A stretch of DNA of 18,297 nucleotides from JAWXTS01 sp044433305 (GTDB lineage Bacteria; Bacteroidota; Bacteroidia; Bacteroidales; Rikenellaceae). The position numbers and the translations under genes were made by a program. Below the pieces are notes generated by a model. That model saw only the letters and a program-made list of their open reading frames with translations. It searched no databases and was not told the origin of the DNA. The stretch covers positions 1 to 18,297 of the forward strand of contig JAWXTS010000028.1 in assembly GCA_044433305.1 (NCBI GenBank), in the 5' to 3' direction. This document shows, in pieces, positions 7,620 to 14,125 of this stretch (position 1 is its first letter; every line of letters begins with the position of its first letter).

Positions 7620-8276
7620 ATGAAAACAAAATCGTTTTTTATTTCAGTAGCAGTTTTATTCGCATTACTAATATCTACTAACCTTTACGCACAACCAGGT
7701 GGTGGCGGCGGCGGCATGGGCGGCGGCGGCGGTGGCATGGGCGGCCCTGGTGGCGGTGGCCCAGGCATGCAGCAGCAAACACAGATAGACTTCGTTGCTT
7801 CGGCAGGACTTTTCTTGATCGATACCGACAAGGTTATCAAAAAATGTAAAGTAAACGATGAAGCTCTAGTAGCACAAATCACTGCTTTGATAGACCAATA
7901 CAGCAGCGAGTACGACAAAATCAACATCGAGAACTACGAGCAAGTTAAAGCTCTTACAGAGATGCAAGAGGCACAAAAGAGTGCACAAGGCGGTCAAGGC
8001 GGCGGTAGCGATATGCGCTCTCAGATGCAAAGCGTAATGTCTGCTGTGCCTGTGATTAAAGAGAAAACCATCCCTATGCACAAAAAACTTTCTGAGGGAA
8101 TCAGCAGTCTTCTAGACGAGAAATCAGCTAAACGCTGGGAGACATACTACAAAAACCTATGCGAGGACAACATGTTCTCTACTGAAAGCAGACAACAAGG
8201 TGGTCGCGGCGAGAGACCTGAAGGTGATGAAAGACCTGAAGGCGGCGAGAGACCTGAAAGACCAGATATGCAGTAA
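7620..8276 (+). CDS. Secreted Gly-rich protein, possibly Spy/CpxP-like
   Basis: I do not firmly recognise this 218-residue protein. The ATG at 7620 is preferred over the in-frame GTG two codons upstream because it gives a clean signal peptide (KTKSFF, then VAVLFALLIS, cut after LYA at about residue 24). The mature part has four sections: a Gly/Met/Pro stretch (26-50), a predicted helical section (about 55-118) with LTEMQ at 112-116, a second helical section (about 130-185), and an Arg/Gly/Glu/Pro tail with repeated ERPEGGE. LTEMQ and the helix LLDEKSAKRWETYYKNL resemble LTxxQ motifs of Spy/CpxP periplasmic chaperones, but the match is faint. It follows the permease by 36 bases and is last in the pump block, suggesting a periplasmic accessory role. 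Two Cys (76 and 181) could pair. Confidence 0.75.
   Translation: MKTKSFFISVAVLFALLISTNLYAQPGGGGGGMGGGGGGMGGPGGGGPGMQQQTQIDFVASAGLFLIDTDKVIKKCKVNDEALVAQITALIDQYSSEYDKINIENYEQVKALTEMQEAQKSAQGGQGGGSDMRSQMQSVMSAVPVIKEKTIPMHKKLSEGISSLLDEKSAKRWETYYKNLCEDNMFSTESRQQGGRGERPEGDERPEGGERPERPDMQ
7698..7770 (+). repeat. GGN-rich internal coding repeat
   Basis: A run of glycine codons (mostly GGC and GGT) interrupted by ATG encodes two successive G6-M units and then a G/P variant. It is very GC-rich against an AT-rich background. Near-identical triplets in tandem make it a candidate for length variation by slippage. All changes in units of three keep the frame, so the outcome would be linker length rather than on/off switching. 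Confidence 0.8.
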
Positions 8277-8310
8277 AAAGGTAAATATTACATAACCTAT
8301 TATTTATAAC

Positions 8311-8355
8311 GATGTGGTGAATTCAGAATCTTATGCGTGTCTGATTCACCACATC
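8311..8355. promoter_or_regulatory. Long inverted repeat between pump block and kinase (terminator or operator)
   Basis: GATGTGGTGAATTCAG (8311-8326) and CTGATTCACCACATC (8341-8355) pair over 15 bp with a single-base bulge and a 14-base loop. It ends 14 bases before the -7 box of the kinase promoter and covers the place of its -33 element. No proper T-run follows, so it is not a textbook intrinsic terminator. It may attenuate transcription out of the pump block, or serve as an operator, or both. Confidence 0.6.
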
Positions 8356-8369
8356 TACTCTTAAATTAC

Positions 8370-8377
8370 TACTTTTG
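8370..8377 (+). promoter_or_regulatory. Candidate -7 box for the two-component operon
   Basis: TACTTTTG is an exact TAnnTTTG match and identical to the box before the efflux operon. It implies that the kinase and regulator can be transcribed apart from the pump. The box ends 4 bases before the ATG at 8382. A transcript from it would therefore be almost leaderless at that ATG, or would have a leader of about 25 nt for the in-frame ATG at 8409. Confidence 0.5.
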
Positions 8378-8381
8378 CGAT

Positions 8382-9422
8382 ATGATAGCGTTTATTAAAA
8401 AACACAGAATGATCATACTCCAACTAATAGGTTGGTGCGTGGTACTTGGCAGCTCATTATTCTGGAGCGTGAACCCCGGACTAGACAAGTTCGACCTTGT
8501 CATGTTCTTGATTCACCTTGTGCCTCTAATTTTCATATATGTAATAAATTATACTATCATAATCCCCAAGGTTCTATTCAAGAATAAATTTAAGAGCTTT
8601 GTATTTATAAACACCATACTTATAATGTTTTTGATGCTACTATCCTACCACATCAATATGGGAGAGGCACTGGCTGCACTTAAACCTTATGCTGTCAAAA
8701 AACCACGCAACAGCAATCCAGTATTCCTAGCGCGCGATTTAATCAACTACATAACCATGGCAGGACTGGTAACAGCCGTGCGCATGGTAGGACGTTTTCG
8801 TCAAAATGAAGAGGCACTAAAAGTTGCCGAGAGAGAAAGAGTTAAATCTGAATTGGCAAATCTCAGAAGCCAAATCAACCCTCACTTCCTACTCAACACC
8901 CTTAACAACATCTACTCACTAACCATCATCGATGTTGACAAGGCACAAAAAGCCATACAGGAGCTAAGCAGGCTCTTGCAATATGTTCTATACGACAATA
9001 CCACAGATAAAGTCCCTTTGCAAAAAGAACTGGGCTTTATAAAAAACTATATCGAGCTTATGCGCATTAGGTTGAACCCTAACGTGAAACTCACAGTCGA
9101 GATAAACGTCTCAGACACAACCTCTACCCAGATAGCACCCCTAATCTTCATATCGCTAATCGAAAACGCCTTTAAGCACGGAGTCGGCGCAGGCAAAGAC
9201 AGCTTTATAAGCATAAACTTTGAAGATATGACTGATAAAGGCGAGGTTATACTAACCATAGTAAACAGCAACCACGCCAAGAGCGACAACGACAAAAGCG
9301 GAAGCGGCATAGGTTTAGAGCAGGTTCGCAAGCGACTAGATTTACAATACAAGGACGCTTATGGTTGGGAAATCGAAAATAATACCGATATTTATAGCAG
9401 CAAACTGACCTTAAAGGTTTAA
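8382..9422 (+). CDS. LytS/YehU-type sensor histidine kinase
   Basis: This membrane kinase should phosphorylate the regulator encoded next to it. From ATG 8382 it has 346 residues. Four hydrophobic segments (about 9-30, 38-63, 70-92 and 114-135) are followed by a short coiled linker. The His_kinase domain has the phosphoacceptor His168 in INPHFLLNTLNNIYSL, and the HATPase part has the N-box SLIENAFKHG (Asn262) and the G-box GSGIGLEQVRKRL. No periplasmic sensor domain is present, so it likely senses within or at the membrane. An in-frame GTG at 8337 lies inside the palindrome, upstream of the promoter, and is rejected as start. ATG 8409 (MIILQLIGW) is a real alternative. The regulator gene begins 9 bases after the stop, so the two are one operon. 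Confidence 0.92.
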   Translation: MIAFIKKHRMIILQLIGWCVVLGSSLFWSVNPGLDKFDLVMFLIHLVPLIFIYVINYTIIIPKVLFKNKFKSFVFINTILIMFLMLLSYHINMGEALAALKPYAVKKPRNSNPVFLARDLINYITMAGLVTAVRMVGRFRQNEEALKVAERERVKSELANLRSQINPHFLLNTLNNIYSLTIIDVDKAQKAIQELSRLLQYVLYDNTTDKVPLQKELGFIKNYIELMRIRLNPNVKLTVEINVSDTTSTQIAPLIFISLIENAFKHGVGAGKDSFISINFEDMTDKGEVILTIVNSNHAKSDNDKSGSGIGLEQVRKRLDLQYKDAYGWEIENNTDIYSSKLTLKV

Positions 9423-9431
9423 TACAATAGA

Positions 9432-10160
9432 ATGATTATAAAGTGTATCATAATAGACGACGAGCCCCTAGCAGCAATGCTCATTGAGGGTTATGTGGCC
9501 AAGACTCCATACTTGGAGCTGCTAGCCACGTTCTCTAGTGGCATAGAGGCTATCCACAGCGACAAGCTCTCTGAGGCCGAACTGATATTCTGTGATATTC
9601 AAATGCCCACACTAAATGGGCTAGAGTTCAGTCGAATGGTCAAGGAAGATACGCGCATAATATTCACCACAGCATTTAATGAATATGCTCTAGATGGATT
9701 TAAGGTCAATGCCATAGACTATCTAGTGAAGCCTATATCATACAACGATTTTTTAGCTTCATCACAGAAGGCCCTAGATTGGTTCGAGATGAAAAAGCGT
9801 GCCGAGGCTAGCACAACCGTTGCGAATAAGAACTCGGTCGATTCGATATACGTCAAATCAGATTACAAGCTCATACGCATAGAATTATCGAAGCTACTGT
9901 ACGTAGAGGGGCTTAAGGATTATGTAAAGATGGTTGTCGACCAAGAGCCTAAGCCCATACTTTCGCTTATGAATATTGGACGCGTCGAGGAACTTCTCCC
10001 TAGCGATGAGTTTATCAGAGTGCACCGCTCGTTCATCGTGCGCAAGGATAAGATTAATGTTATTGAGCGCAATCGCATTATCTTTGACAAGGAAGCCATT
10101 CCTATCGGAGATATTTACAAGTCGGCACTCAAAAAATACCTAAACGAGCGTACTTTATAG
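9432..10160 (+). CDS. LytTR-family response regulator
   Basis: This is the cytoplasmic partner of the preceding kinase. It has 242 residues. The receiver domain (1-120) has the acidic pair in IIDDEPLA, phospho-acceptor Asp55 in FCDIQMPTLNG, Thr80 and Lys100 in DYLVKPI. The C-terminal LytTR DNA-binding domain (about 140-240) shows YVEGLKDYVKM, then the FIRVHRSFIVRKDKI core. Such proteins bind pairs of short direct repeats upstream of target promoters. The natural target is the pump operon in front of it, though this is inference from position. A clear terminator follows about 30 bases after the stop. Confidence 0.95.
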   Translation: MIIKCIIIDDEPLAAMLIEGYVAKTPYLELLATFSSGIEAIHSDKLSEAELIFCDIQMPTLNGLEFSRMVKEDTRIIFTTAFNEYALDGFKVNAIDYLVKPISYNDFLASSQKALDWFEMKKRAEASTTVANKNSVDSIYVKSDYKLIRIELSKLLYVEGLKDYVKMVVDQEPKPILSLMNIGRVEELLPSDEFIRVHRSFIVRKDKINVIERNRIIFDKEAIPIGDIYKSALKKYLNERTL

Positions 10161-10191
10161 TAGTTCGCTTAAGGTAAAATACAACAATACT

Positions 10192-10229
10192 AAACGTCTG
10201 GAGTCTAACGGTGATTCTAGGCGTTTTTG
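10192..10229 (+). terminator. Intrinsic terminator of the two-component operon
   Basis: AAACGTCTGGAGTC (10192-10205) pairs along its full 14 bases with GATTCTAGGCGTTT (10213-10226), with three G-U wobbles and a 7-base loop. T residues follow directly. It sits 32 bases after the regulator stop. Confidence 0.85.
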
Positions 10230-10448
10230 TGCGTTTTAAGGACATTAATGGTGTTATTACCCAACACACCCACCTAGCTTATTAAGCAACGCCAGATTAC
10301 ACGTGACAGCCGCAAAACTACGACCGCTTAGGCATCAAGCACACCCGACTCCCCCGCCCCGAATAAATCATACTTTCATCACAAATTCATGCCTGTCGAA
10401 AGTGTTAGTTCACTGCACGCGCCTTATCAAACCAACAAGCACACAAAT

Positions 10449-10584
10449 CACCAAGCTACTCAAGTACCACACCGCACCAAGGAACATGCCGCAATACACC
10501 GCAACACACCGCAACACACCCCTGACTCAACGCACCAAGCTACCCAAGTACTACACCGCACCAAGCTACCCAAGTACTACACCG
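10449..10584. repeat. Degenerate 26-bp repeat, three copies
   Basis: Copies at 10533-10558 and 10559-10584 are adjacent and identical, each beginning CACCAAGCTACCCAAGTACT and ending ACACCG. A third copy at 10449-10474 differs at two positions. Part of a further copy begins at 10585 (CACCATGCT) and then diverges, and a CACCAAGGA start is seen at 10475. The unit is not a multiple of three, so repeated copies break any reading frame. There are no unique spacers, so it is not a CRISPR array. Confidence 0.8.
10491..10520. repeat. 10-bp tandem repeat, three copies
   Basis: GCAATACACC, GCAACACACC and GCAACACACC follow one another without gaps, between two copies of the 26-bp unit. The short motif ACACCGCA is shared with the ends of the larger units, so both probably grew from the same seed. 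Confidence 0.8.
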
Positions 10585-10674
10585 CACCATGCTGGCGCAA
10601 AGTTCGCACTACACCCTGCCTTAGGCGCAAAACCAACACGTACCGCACACCTACCCAACGAACAGTGCAGACAC

Positions 10675-10701
10675 AAAAAAATACCCCACTTAAAGTAAGT
10701 G
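10675..10701 (-). terminator. Candidate minus-strand terminator of the putative structured RNA
   Basis: CACTTA (10687-10692) and TAAGTG (10696-10701) form a 6-bp stem with a 3-base loop. Read on the minus strand it is followed by GGGTATTTTTTT, giving a run of seven U at 10681-10675. The stem is short, so the call is moderate. It has the right orientation and place to end a transcript starting near 10930. Confidence 0.45.
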
Positions 10702-10930
10702 AAGCTCACAAGAAAAAAACACGATTTAAGAATTTAAGGAGAGAGTGGTCGGTAAGTACTTCAACCGGCTGATTGATCGAAGCACCAAACCGTATCCACA
10801 AATTTTTAGCTACACCAATAGTCCTAGTAATTGTTGTATAGCCAATGTTGTTCACAAGAATTATGACACAACAAAATACGTATTAATTTATATATTATAA
10901 TAGATGCAGATAGGTTTAGAACCCCTCTGC
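10675..10930 (-). ncRNA. Putative structured non-coding RNA, about 250 nt
   Basis: I do not recognise this RNA; it lacks the hallmark motifs of RNase P RNA, tmRNA and SRP RNA. It is bounded by a -7 box and a hairpin with U-run, and has no ORF of note. Read on the minus strand it forms three hairpins. The first is GCAGA..UCUGC with inner GGGUU/AACCU (10930-10906). The second is GCUAUAC..GUGUAGC with inner CAAU/AUUG (10842-10809). The third is GUGCUUC..GAAGUAC (10785-10756). Each stem contains a G-U pair that would be an A-C mismatch on the plus strand, so all three favour minus-strand transcription. A weaker GUUGU/ACAAC pair lies at 10872-10847. Whether it is transcribed is unknown. Confidence 0.4.
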
Positions 10931-10935
10931 GAAAG

Positions 10936-10943
10936 CAAAGATA
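10936..10943 (-). promoter_or_regulatory. Candidate -7 box for the putative structured RNA
   Basis: On the minus strand this reads TATCTTTG, an exact TAnnTTTG and identical to the box before trpS. A TTTG at 10972-10969 is 25 bases upstream, somewhat far for a -33 element. It lies after the terminator of the minus-strand exporter/regulator operon, so it would start a separate unit. Confidence 0.45.
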
Positions 10944-10978
10944 CAACAAAGAAGATAATTAGACATACCAAAAAGTCA

Positions 10979-11003
10979 AAAACAACGCAATTTTTGTTGT
11001 TTT
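10979..11003 (-). terminator. Intrinsic terminator downstream of the AraC-type gene
   Basis: AAAACAAC (10979-10986) pairs with GTTGTTTT (10996-11003) over 8 bp with a 9-base loop. On the minus strand it is followed by a T-rich stretch (TTTTTGACTTTTT). The stem is A-T rich, but position and T-run suit a terminator for the operon ending at 11060. Confidence 0.6.
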
Positions 11004-11042
11004 CGAAACTTAATTATTTTCCTCTGCGTAAACAAAATAGTA

Positions 11043-11065
11043 AACTAATTGATAATCAATTAGTT
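11043..11065 (-). terminator. Perfect hairpin overlapping the stop codon of the AraC-type gene
   Basis: AACTAATTGA (11043-11052) and TCAATTAGTT (11056-11065) form a perfect 10-bp stem with a 3-base loop. The last Asn codon and the TAA stop (11062-11060) lie within the stem. It may terminate weakly or protect the 3' end of the mRNA. It is A-T rich and lacks an immediate long T-run. Confidence 0.45.
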
Positions 11066-12136
11066 CTTATAAGATGCTGGTGTGCGACCTTTATAGGTAT
11101 TAAAGGCCTTATTCATGGCACTATGGCTCGAAAAACCACTTTTATAGAAGACATTCTTCATTTGGATATCGGAATTTTCGGTTATACATTTTATAGCATA
11201 CTCTACCCTATACTGGTTTACCATATCATAAAAAGACTTGTAGCCAAGCTCAGAAATCACTTGACTAACGTACACTCGATTGGTATTCATAGCATCCGCC
11301 CCTGTCAACATTTCCATAGACAATTTATGGTTTCTAAACAACTCTTTGTTGTCCATCAAATCTAATAAACGACTAGACAACTCGCCTAAACGCTCTCCAC
11401 TCATATGGGTTTTCTTAAGTGCAGGATGATCGTCTTCAACAAAAATACGATCAGGAGAAAACACGATAACAGCAACAAAACCTAGTGCCAAGATTATATC
11501 AACGACAGCCCTCAGAGCGAGACTATCCAACACATACACTAGAAGCAGCAACACGCAAGCCAAACTAGCAAGCCAAACTATGCCACGCTTAGCAAACTGC
11601 AAAGGGAAATCAGCATCATCGGAATACTTATTCTTGTTTATCGCAGCTACAATCTTGCGAATCTTAATAACTAGATTTATGTTACGTAGAATATAATAAA
11701 CACTAACACAGATTGTTGGGACAAAAATCCACAAACGAACTTTCGAGTAGTCGACATCCCTAAACAGAACAAAAAAGGCCATTATAGATAGCAGAACAAA
11801 AACAGGAACATAGTTAAAGAGCTGCCACTTTAGAGAATATCTTTTACCCAAGAAGCAGGTATTATACAACTCAAATGTGATTGCACAAAACAACAATAAC
11901 ATTGCCGTATTAGCATAAAAGGAAGCAAAAGGACTACCTATTGCAAATAAGTATGGAACCTGGAACACCTGAGCCAAAAACAATAGAGATATAGAACCCC
12001 ATGCAGGGAGCATCTTATTCACGCCATTAGCAGAGGCTGATGGCCTATTAAATATCTTTATCAGAAAGCAGAACACCGACACTACGACAAATATCAAGCC
12101 TGATGTATGTGCCCAAAAAAGAATGTCCCTTTCCAT
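11060..12136 (-). CDS. Membrane-anchored AraC-family transcriptional regulator
   Basis: A regulator that appears to sense at the membrane and bind DNA in the cytoplasm. I start it at ATG 12136 (MERDILFWAH, 358 residues); the frame can be extended three codons to a TTG, which is less likely. The first about 230 residues carry some six or seven hydrophobic segments (for example TSGLIFVVVSVFCFLI and VDIILALGFVAVIVF). The C-terminal part (about 245-358) is an AraC-type double helix-turn-helix with YVSQVISELGYKSFYDMVNQYR and the second-HTH core FYKSGFSSHSAMNKAFNTYKGRTPASYK. It lies 19 bases after the exporter stop and is co-transcribed with it. It is likely tied to control of that exporter or its substrate, by position only. 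Confidence 0.9.
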   Translation of the reverse strand: MERDILFWAHTSGLIFVVVSVFCFLIKIFNRPSASANGVNKMLPAWGSISLLFLAQVFQVPYLFAIGSPFASFYANTAMLLLFCAITFELYNTCFLGKRYSLKWQLFNYVPVFVLLSIMAFFVLFRDVDYSKVRLWIFVPTICVSVYYILRNINLVIKIRKIVAAINKNKYSDDADFPLQFAKRGIVWLASLACVLLLLVYVLDSLALRAVVDIILALGFVAVIVFSPDRIFVEDDHPALKKTHMSGERLGELSSRLLDLMDNKELFRNHKLSMEMLTGADAMNTNRVYVSQVISELGYKSFYDMVNQYRVEYAIKCITENSDIQMKNVFYKSGFSSHSAMNKAFNTYKGRTPASYKN

Positions 12137-12155
12137 GTGTAACAAATCAAAATTA

Positions 12156-13982
12156 TTATGCTAGTTGCTGAAGCTCTATAAGTTTCTTATACAGCCCACA
12201 GTTGTCTATAAGCTCTTTGTGGGTGCCCGACTCTACAATCTCACCTTTCTCTATAACGATAATATTATCGGCATTATTTATGGTGCTCAACCTGTGAGCT
12301 ATAATCAACGAGGTGCGCCCCTTGAGCAGTGAATTCAAGGCATCTTGAACCAGTTTCTCGCTCTCGGTGTCTAGCGCAGAAGTGGCCTCGTCGAGAATAA
12401 GAATATCTGGGTTCTTAAGCACCGCACGCGCAATACTCAAACGCTGGCGTTGGCCGCCCGAAAGCTTCATGCCCCTGTCTCCAATATTAGACTCATAGCC
12501 ATTGTCGGTCTGAACTATAAACTCGTGGGCGTTGGCTATCTTACAAGCATCCTCTATGGCGCCCTGCTCGGCACCAAGAGAACCAAGACGTATATTGTTT
12601 GCTATGGTATCATTGAAGAGTATTGTATCTTGAGCAACAACACCTATGGCATCGCGCAGGCTCTTCTGAGAATATTCTCGTATGTCAATGCCATCTATAA
12701 GTATCTGGCCTGCCGTAACATCATAGAAGCGTGGTATCAAGTCAGAGACGGTACTCTTACCGCCACCCGATGGCCCAACAAGAGCCACAGTCTGACCACG
12801 CTTGATAGTGAAATTTATGCCCGCTATAACCTCGCGTGTGTCATAGCTAAAGCGCACATCGCGAAACTCGATAGAATCCTTAAACTCTTTAAGATCTATG
12901 GCATCGTCCTTATCGGCAACAGTAGTTTCTGTGTCTAGCAGTGCAAGCACGCGCTCACCAGCAGCAATACCCTGATTGATAGAGCTAAACGAATCAGAAA
13001 TAGAACGTACAGGACGTGTAATCTGCGAGAAGATAGCGATATAGGCCATGAATCCACTAGCAGCCAAGCCACCCTCAAGCACAAGGTTGCCTCCAAACAT
13101 AAGTATTATGGCTATGGCCGAAACACCCAAGGTCTCACTCACGGGCGAGGCCAGCTGCTGACGGGCAGCCATAGAGCGCGAGATGGACGCAAATCGAGCA
13201 TTTATACCATGGAACTTATCTTGTATGTAGTCGGTAGCATTGTAGCTCTTGACCATCTTAACTCCACTCAGCGACTCGTCAAGCAAGCTCACCATATTGC
13301 CAAAAGTCTCCTGCGCTGTCTTAGCCTTGTGGCGCAGACGTTTTACGATAGTGCCTATAATGAAAGCTGTAAGCGGCAAGAACAAAGCGGTGAATATGGT
13401 TAGCTCCCACGATATTTTAATCAGTGCAAACATATATCCAAAAATAAGGAATGGCTCACGGAAGAATACCTGCAACGTACTTGTGATACAGTACTGAACA
13501 ACGGTTACATCGGACGAGATCTTTGATATAATATCTCCCTTGCGCTCATTGCTAAAGTAACCAACATTAAGCCCTATGACGTTATCAAAGACCTTGTTGC
13601 GCATACCCTCAAGAGTACGTATTCTAAGGTTCTCGATTATCCTCTGAGCAAAATATCTAAACAGATTACTAAGGGTTACTGACACAACGATAAACACGCT
13701 AAGTAGCATCAGCACATTCATAACGTCATAGTTTGATCCGAAAATGTCGTAGAGCCAATAGTTCATAAGTTGGTCGAAGTAGTCCATGTTTAGGGCAAAC
13801 TCTGGCGGCGAGGTAACAACCTCAAGCATCTTATCCGCAGAGAATAAGGTGTCGAGGATAGGTATTATCATCACAAAGTTAAACGTATTGAATATAGCGT
13901 GGAACAATACACAGAAAAAATAAGGTATTGCGTATCTTCTGATTGGTCTAGCAAAGCTAAAGAGTCTCCAATAAATCTTCAT
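12156..13982 (-). CDS. ABC exporter with fused permease and ATPase (MsbA-like)
   Basis: A half-transporter of 608 residues that acts as a homodimer in the inner membrane. The N-terminal ABC transmembrane domain (about 15-345) has six hydrophobic segments and the LRIRTLEGMRNKVFDNVI coupling region. The ATPase domain has Walker A GPSGGGKST (403-411), Q-loop Gln451, signature KLSGGQRQR (about 507-515), Walker B ILILDEAT (527-534) with catalytic Glu, and H-loop His563. The type fits lipid-A flippase MsbA and related lipid or peptide exporters; the substrate cannot be told. Bacteroidota carry several such paralogues, so no symbol is given. It starts with an ATG about 27 bases after a -7 box, divergent from trpS, and leads a two-gene operon. 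Confidence 0.92.
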   Translation of the reverse strand: MKIYWRLFSFARPIRRYAIPYFFCVLFHAIFNTFNFVMIIPILDTLFSADKMLEVVTSPPEFALNMDYFDQLMNYWLYDIFGSNYDVMNVLMLLSVFIVVSVTLSNLFRYFAQRIIENLRIRTLEGMRNKVFDNVIGLNVGYFSNERKGDIISKISSDVTVVQYCITSTLQVFFREPFLIFGYMFALIKISWELTIFTALFLPLTAFIIGTIVKRLRHKAKTAQETFGNMVSLLDESLSGVKMVKSYNATDYIQDKFHGINARFASISRSMAARQQLASPVSETLGVSAIAIILMFGGNLVLEGGLAASGFMAYIAIFSQITRPVRSISDSFSSINQGIAAGERVLALLDTETTVADKDDAIDLKEFKDSIEFRDVRFSYDTREVIAGINFTIKRGQTVALVGPSGGGKSTVSDLIPRFYDVTAGQILIDGIDIREYSQKSLRDAIGVVAQDTILFNDTIANNIRLGSLGAEQGAIEDACKIANAHEFIVQTDNGYESNIGDRGMKLSGGQRQRLSIARAVLKNPDILILDEATSALDTESEKLVQDALNSLLKGRTSLIIAHRLSTINNADNIIVIEKGEIVESGTHKELIDNCGLYKKLIELQQLA

Positions 13983-14009
13983 AATAGAGTGAAATTATAA
14001 CATTAAACA

Positions 14010-14017
14010 CAAAAGTA
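14010..14017 (-). promoter_or_regulatory. Candidate -7 box for exporter-regulator operon
   Basis: On the minus strand this reads TACTTTTG, an exact TAnnTTTG. It would give a leader of about 20-25 nt before the exporter ATG at 13982. No clear -33 element is seen. Confidence 0.5.
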
Positions 14018-14093
14018 ATTTATTTTTTGCTAAAATTAACATAAAGAACGTAAATAAGAGAATATAAAATGACAACTTGCCCAACGAAATTAT

Positions 14094-14101
14094 TATCTTT
14101 G
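14094..14101 (+). promoter_or_regulatory. Candidate -7 box for trpS
   Basis: TATCTTTG fits TAnnTTTG exactly, and the ATG at 14126 follows 24 bases after it. The box lies inside the longest possible trpS frame, which decides for the shorter start. A TTG at 14077-14079 is closer than usual for a -33 element. Confidence 0.55.
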
Positions 14102-14125
14102 TGCCTTAATTATATTAACTTTATT

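Larger units (their letters stand above)
10230..10674. other. Non-coding, C/A-rich (G-poor) plus-strand region
   Basis: I see no credible gene here. Two overlapping frames on the plus strand are open only because the sequence is low in G and T and repetitive. Their products are His/Thr/Pro/Gln/Arg-rich with no domain, and on the minus strand stops occur in all frames. Base composition departs strongly from the genes around: C and A dominate and C-runs occur (for example CCCCCGCCCC near 10353). The centre holds the tandem repeats listed separately. A weak inverted pair GTGTT/AACAC lies at 10251-10267. Confidence 0.6.

Noticed and set aside
8337..8381. GTG start giving a 361-residue kinase
   Set aside because: It lies in the palindrome and upstream of the -7 box, and adds residues before the first membrane segment that do not look native.
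10449..10584. CRISPR array
   Set aside because: Units are directly adjacent or irregularly spaced, with no unique spacers of constant length and no cas genes.
10303..10772. Two overlapping plus-strand open frames of about 130 codons
   Set aside because: They run through 26-bp and 10-bp repeats in different frames, have His/Thr/Pro-rich products without domain, and stay open only because of base bias.
10161..11042. tRNA or rRNA gene in the large gap
   Set aside because: No cloverleaf with a T-loop GTTCRA consensus, no CCA end, and no rRNA-like conserved stretch was seen on either strand.
10904..11365. Plus-strand frame of 153 codons
   Set aside because: It crosses the terminators and overlaps the real AraC-type gene in antisense; no family resemblance.
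12137..12145. TTG start of the AraC-type gene
   Set aside because: An ATG follows three codons later, and nothing supports the rarer start.
12450..12938. Plus-strand frame of 162 codons
   Set aside because: Antisense shadow of the ATPase domain of the MsbA-like exporter.
14069..14125. Upstream ATG of trpS
   Set aside because: The promoter box is inside this extension, and TrpS proteins begin close to the VLSGIRSTGNLHLGN motif.
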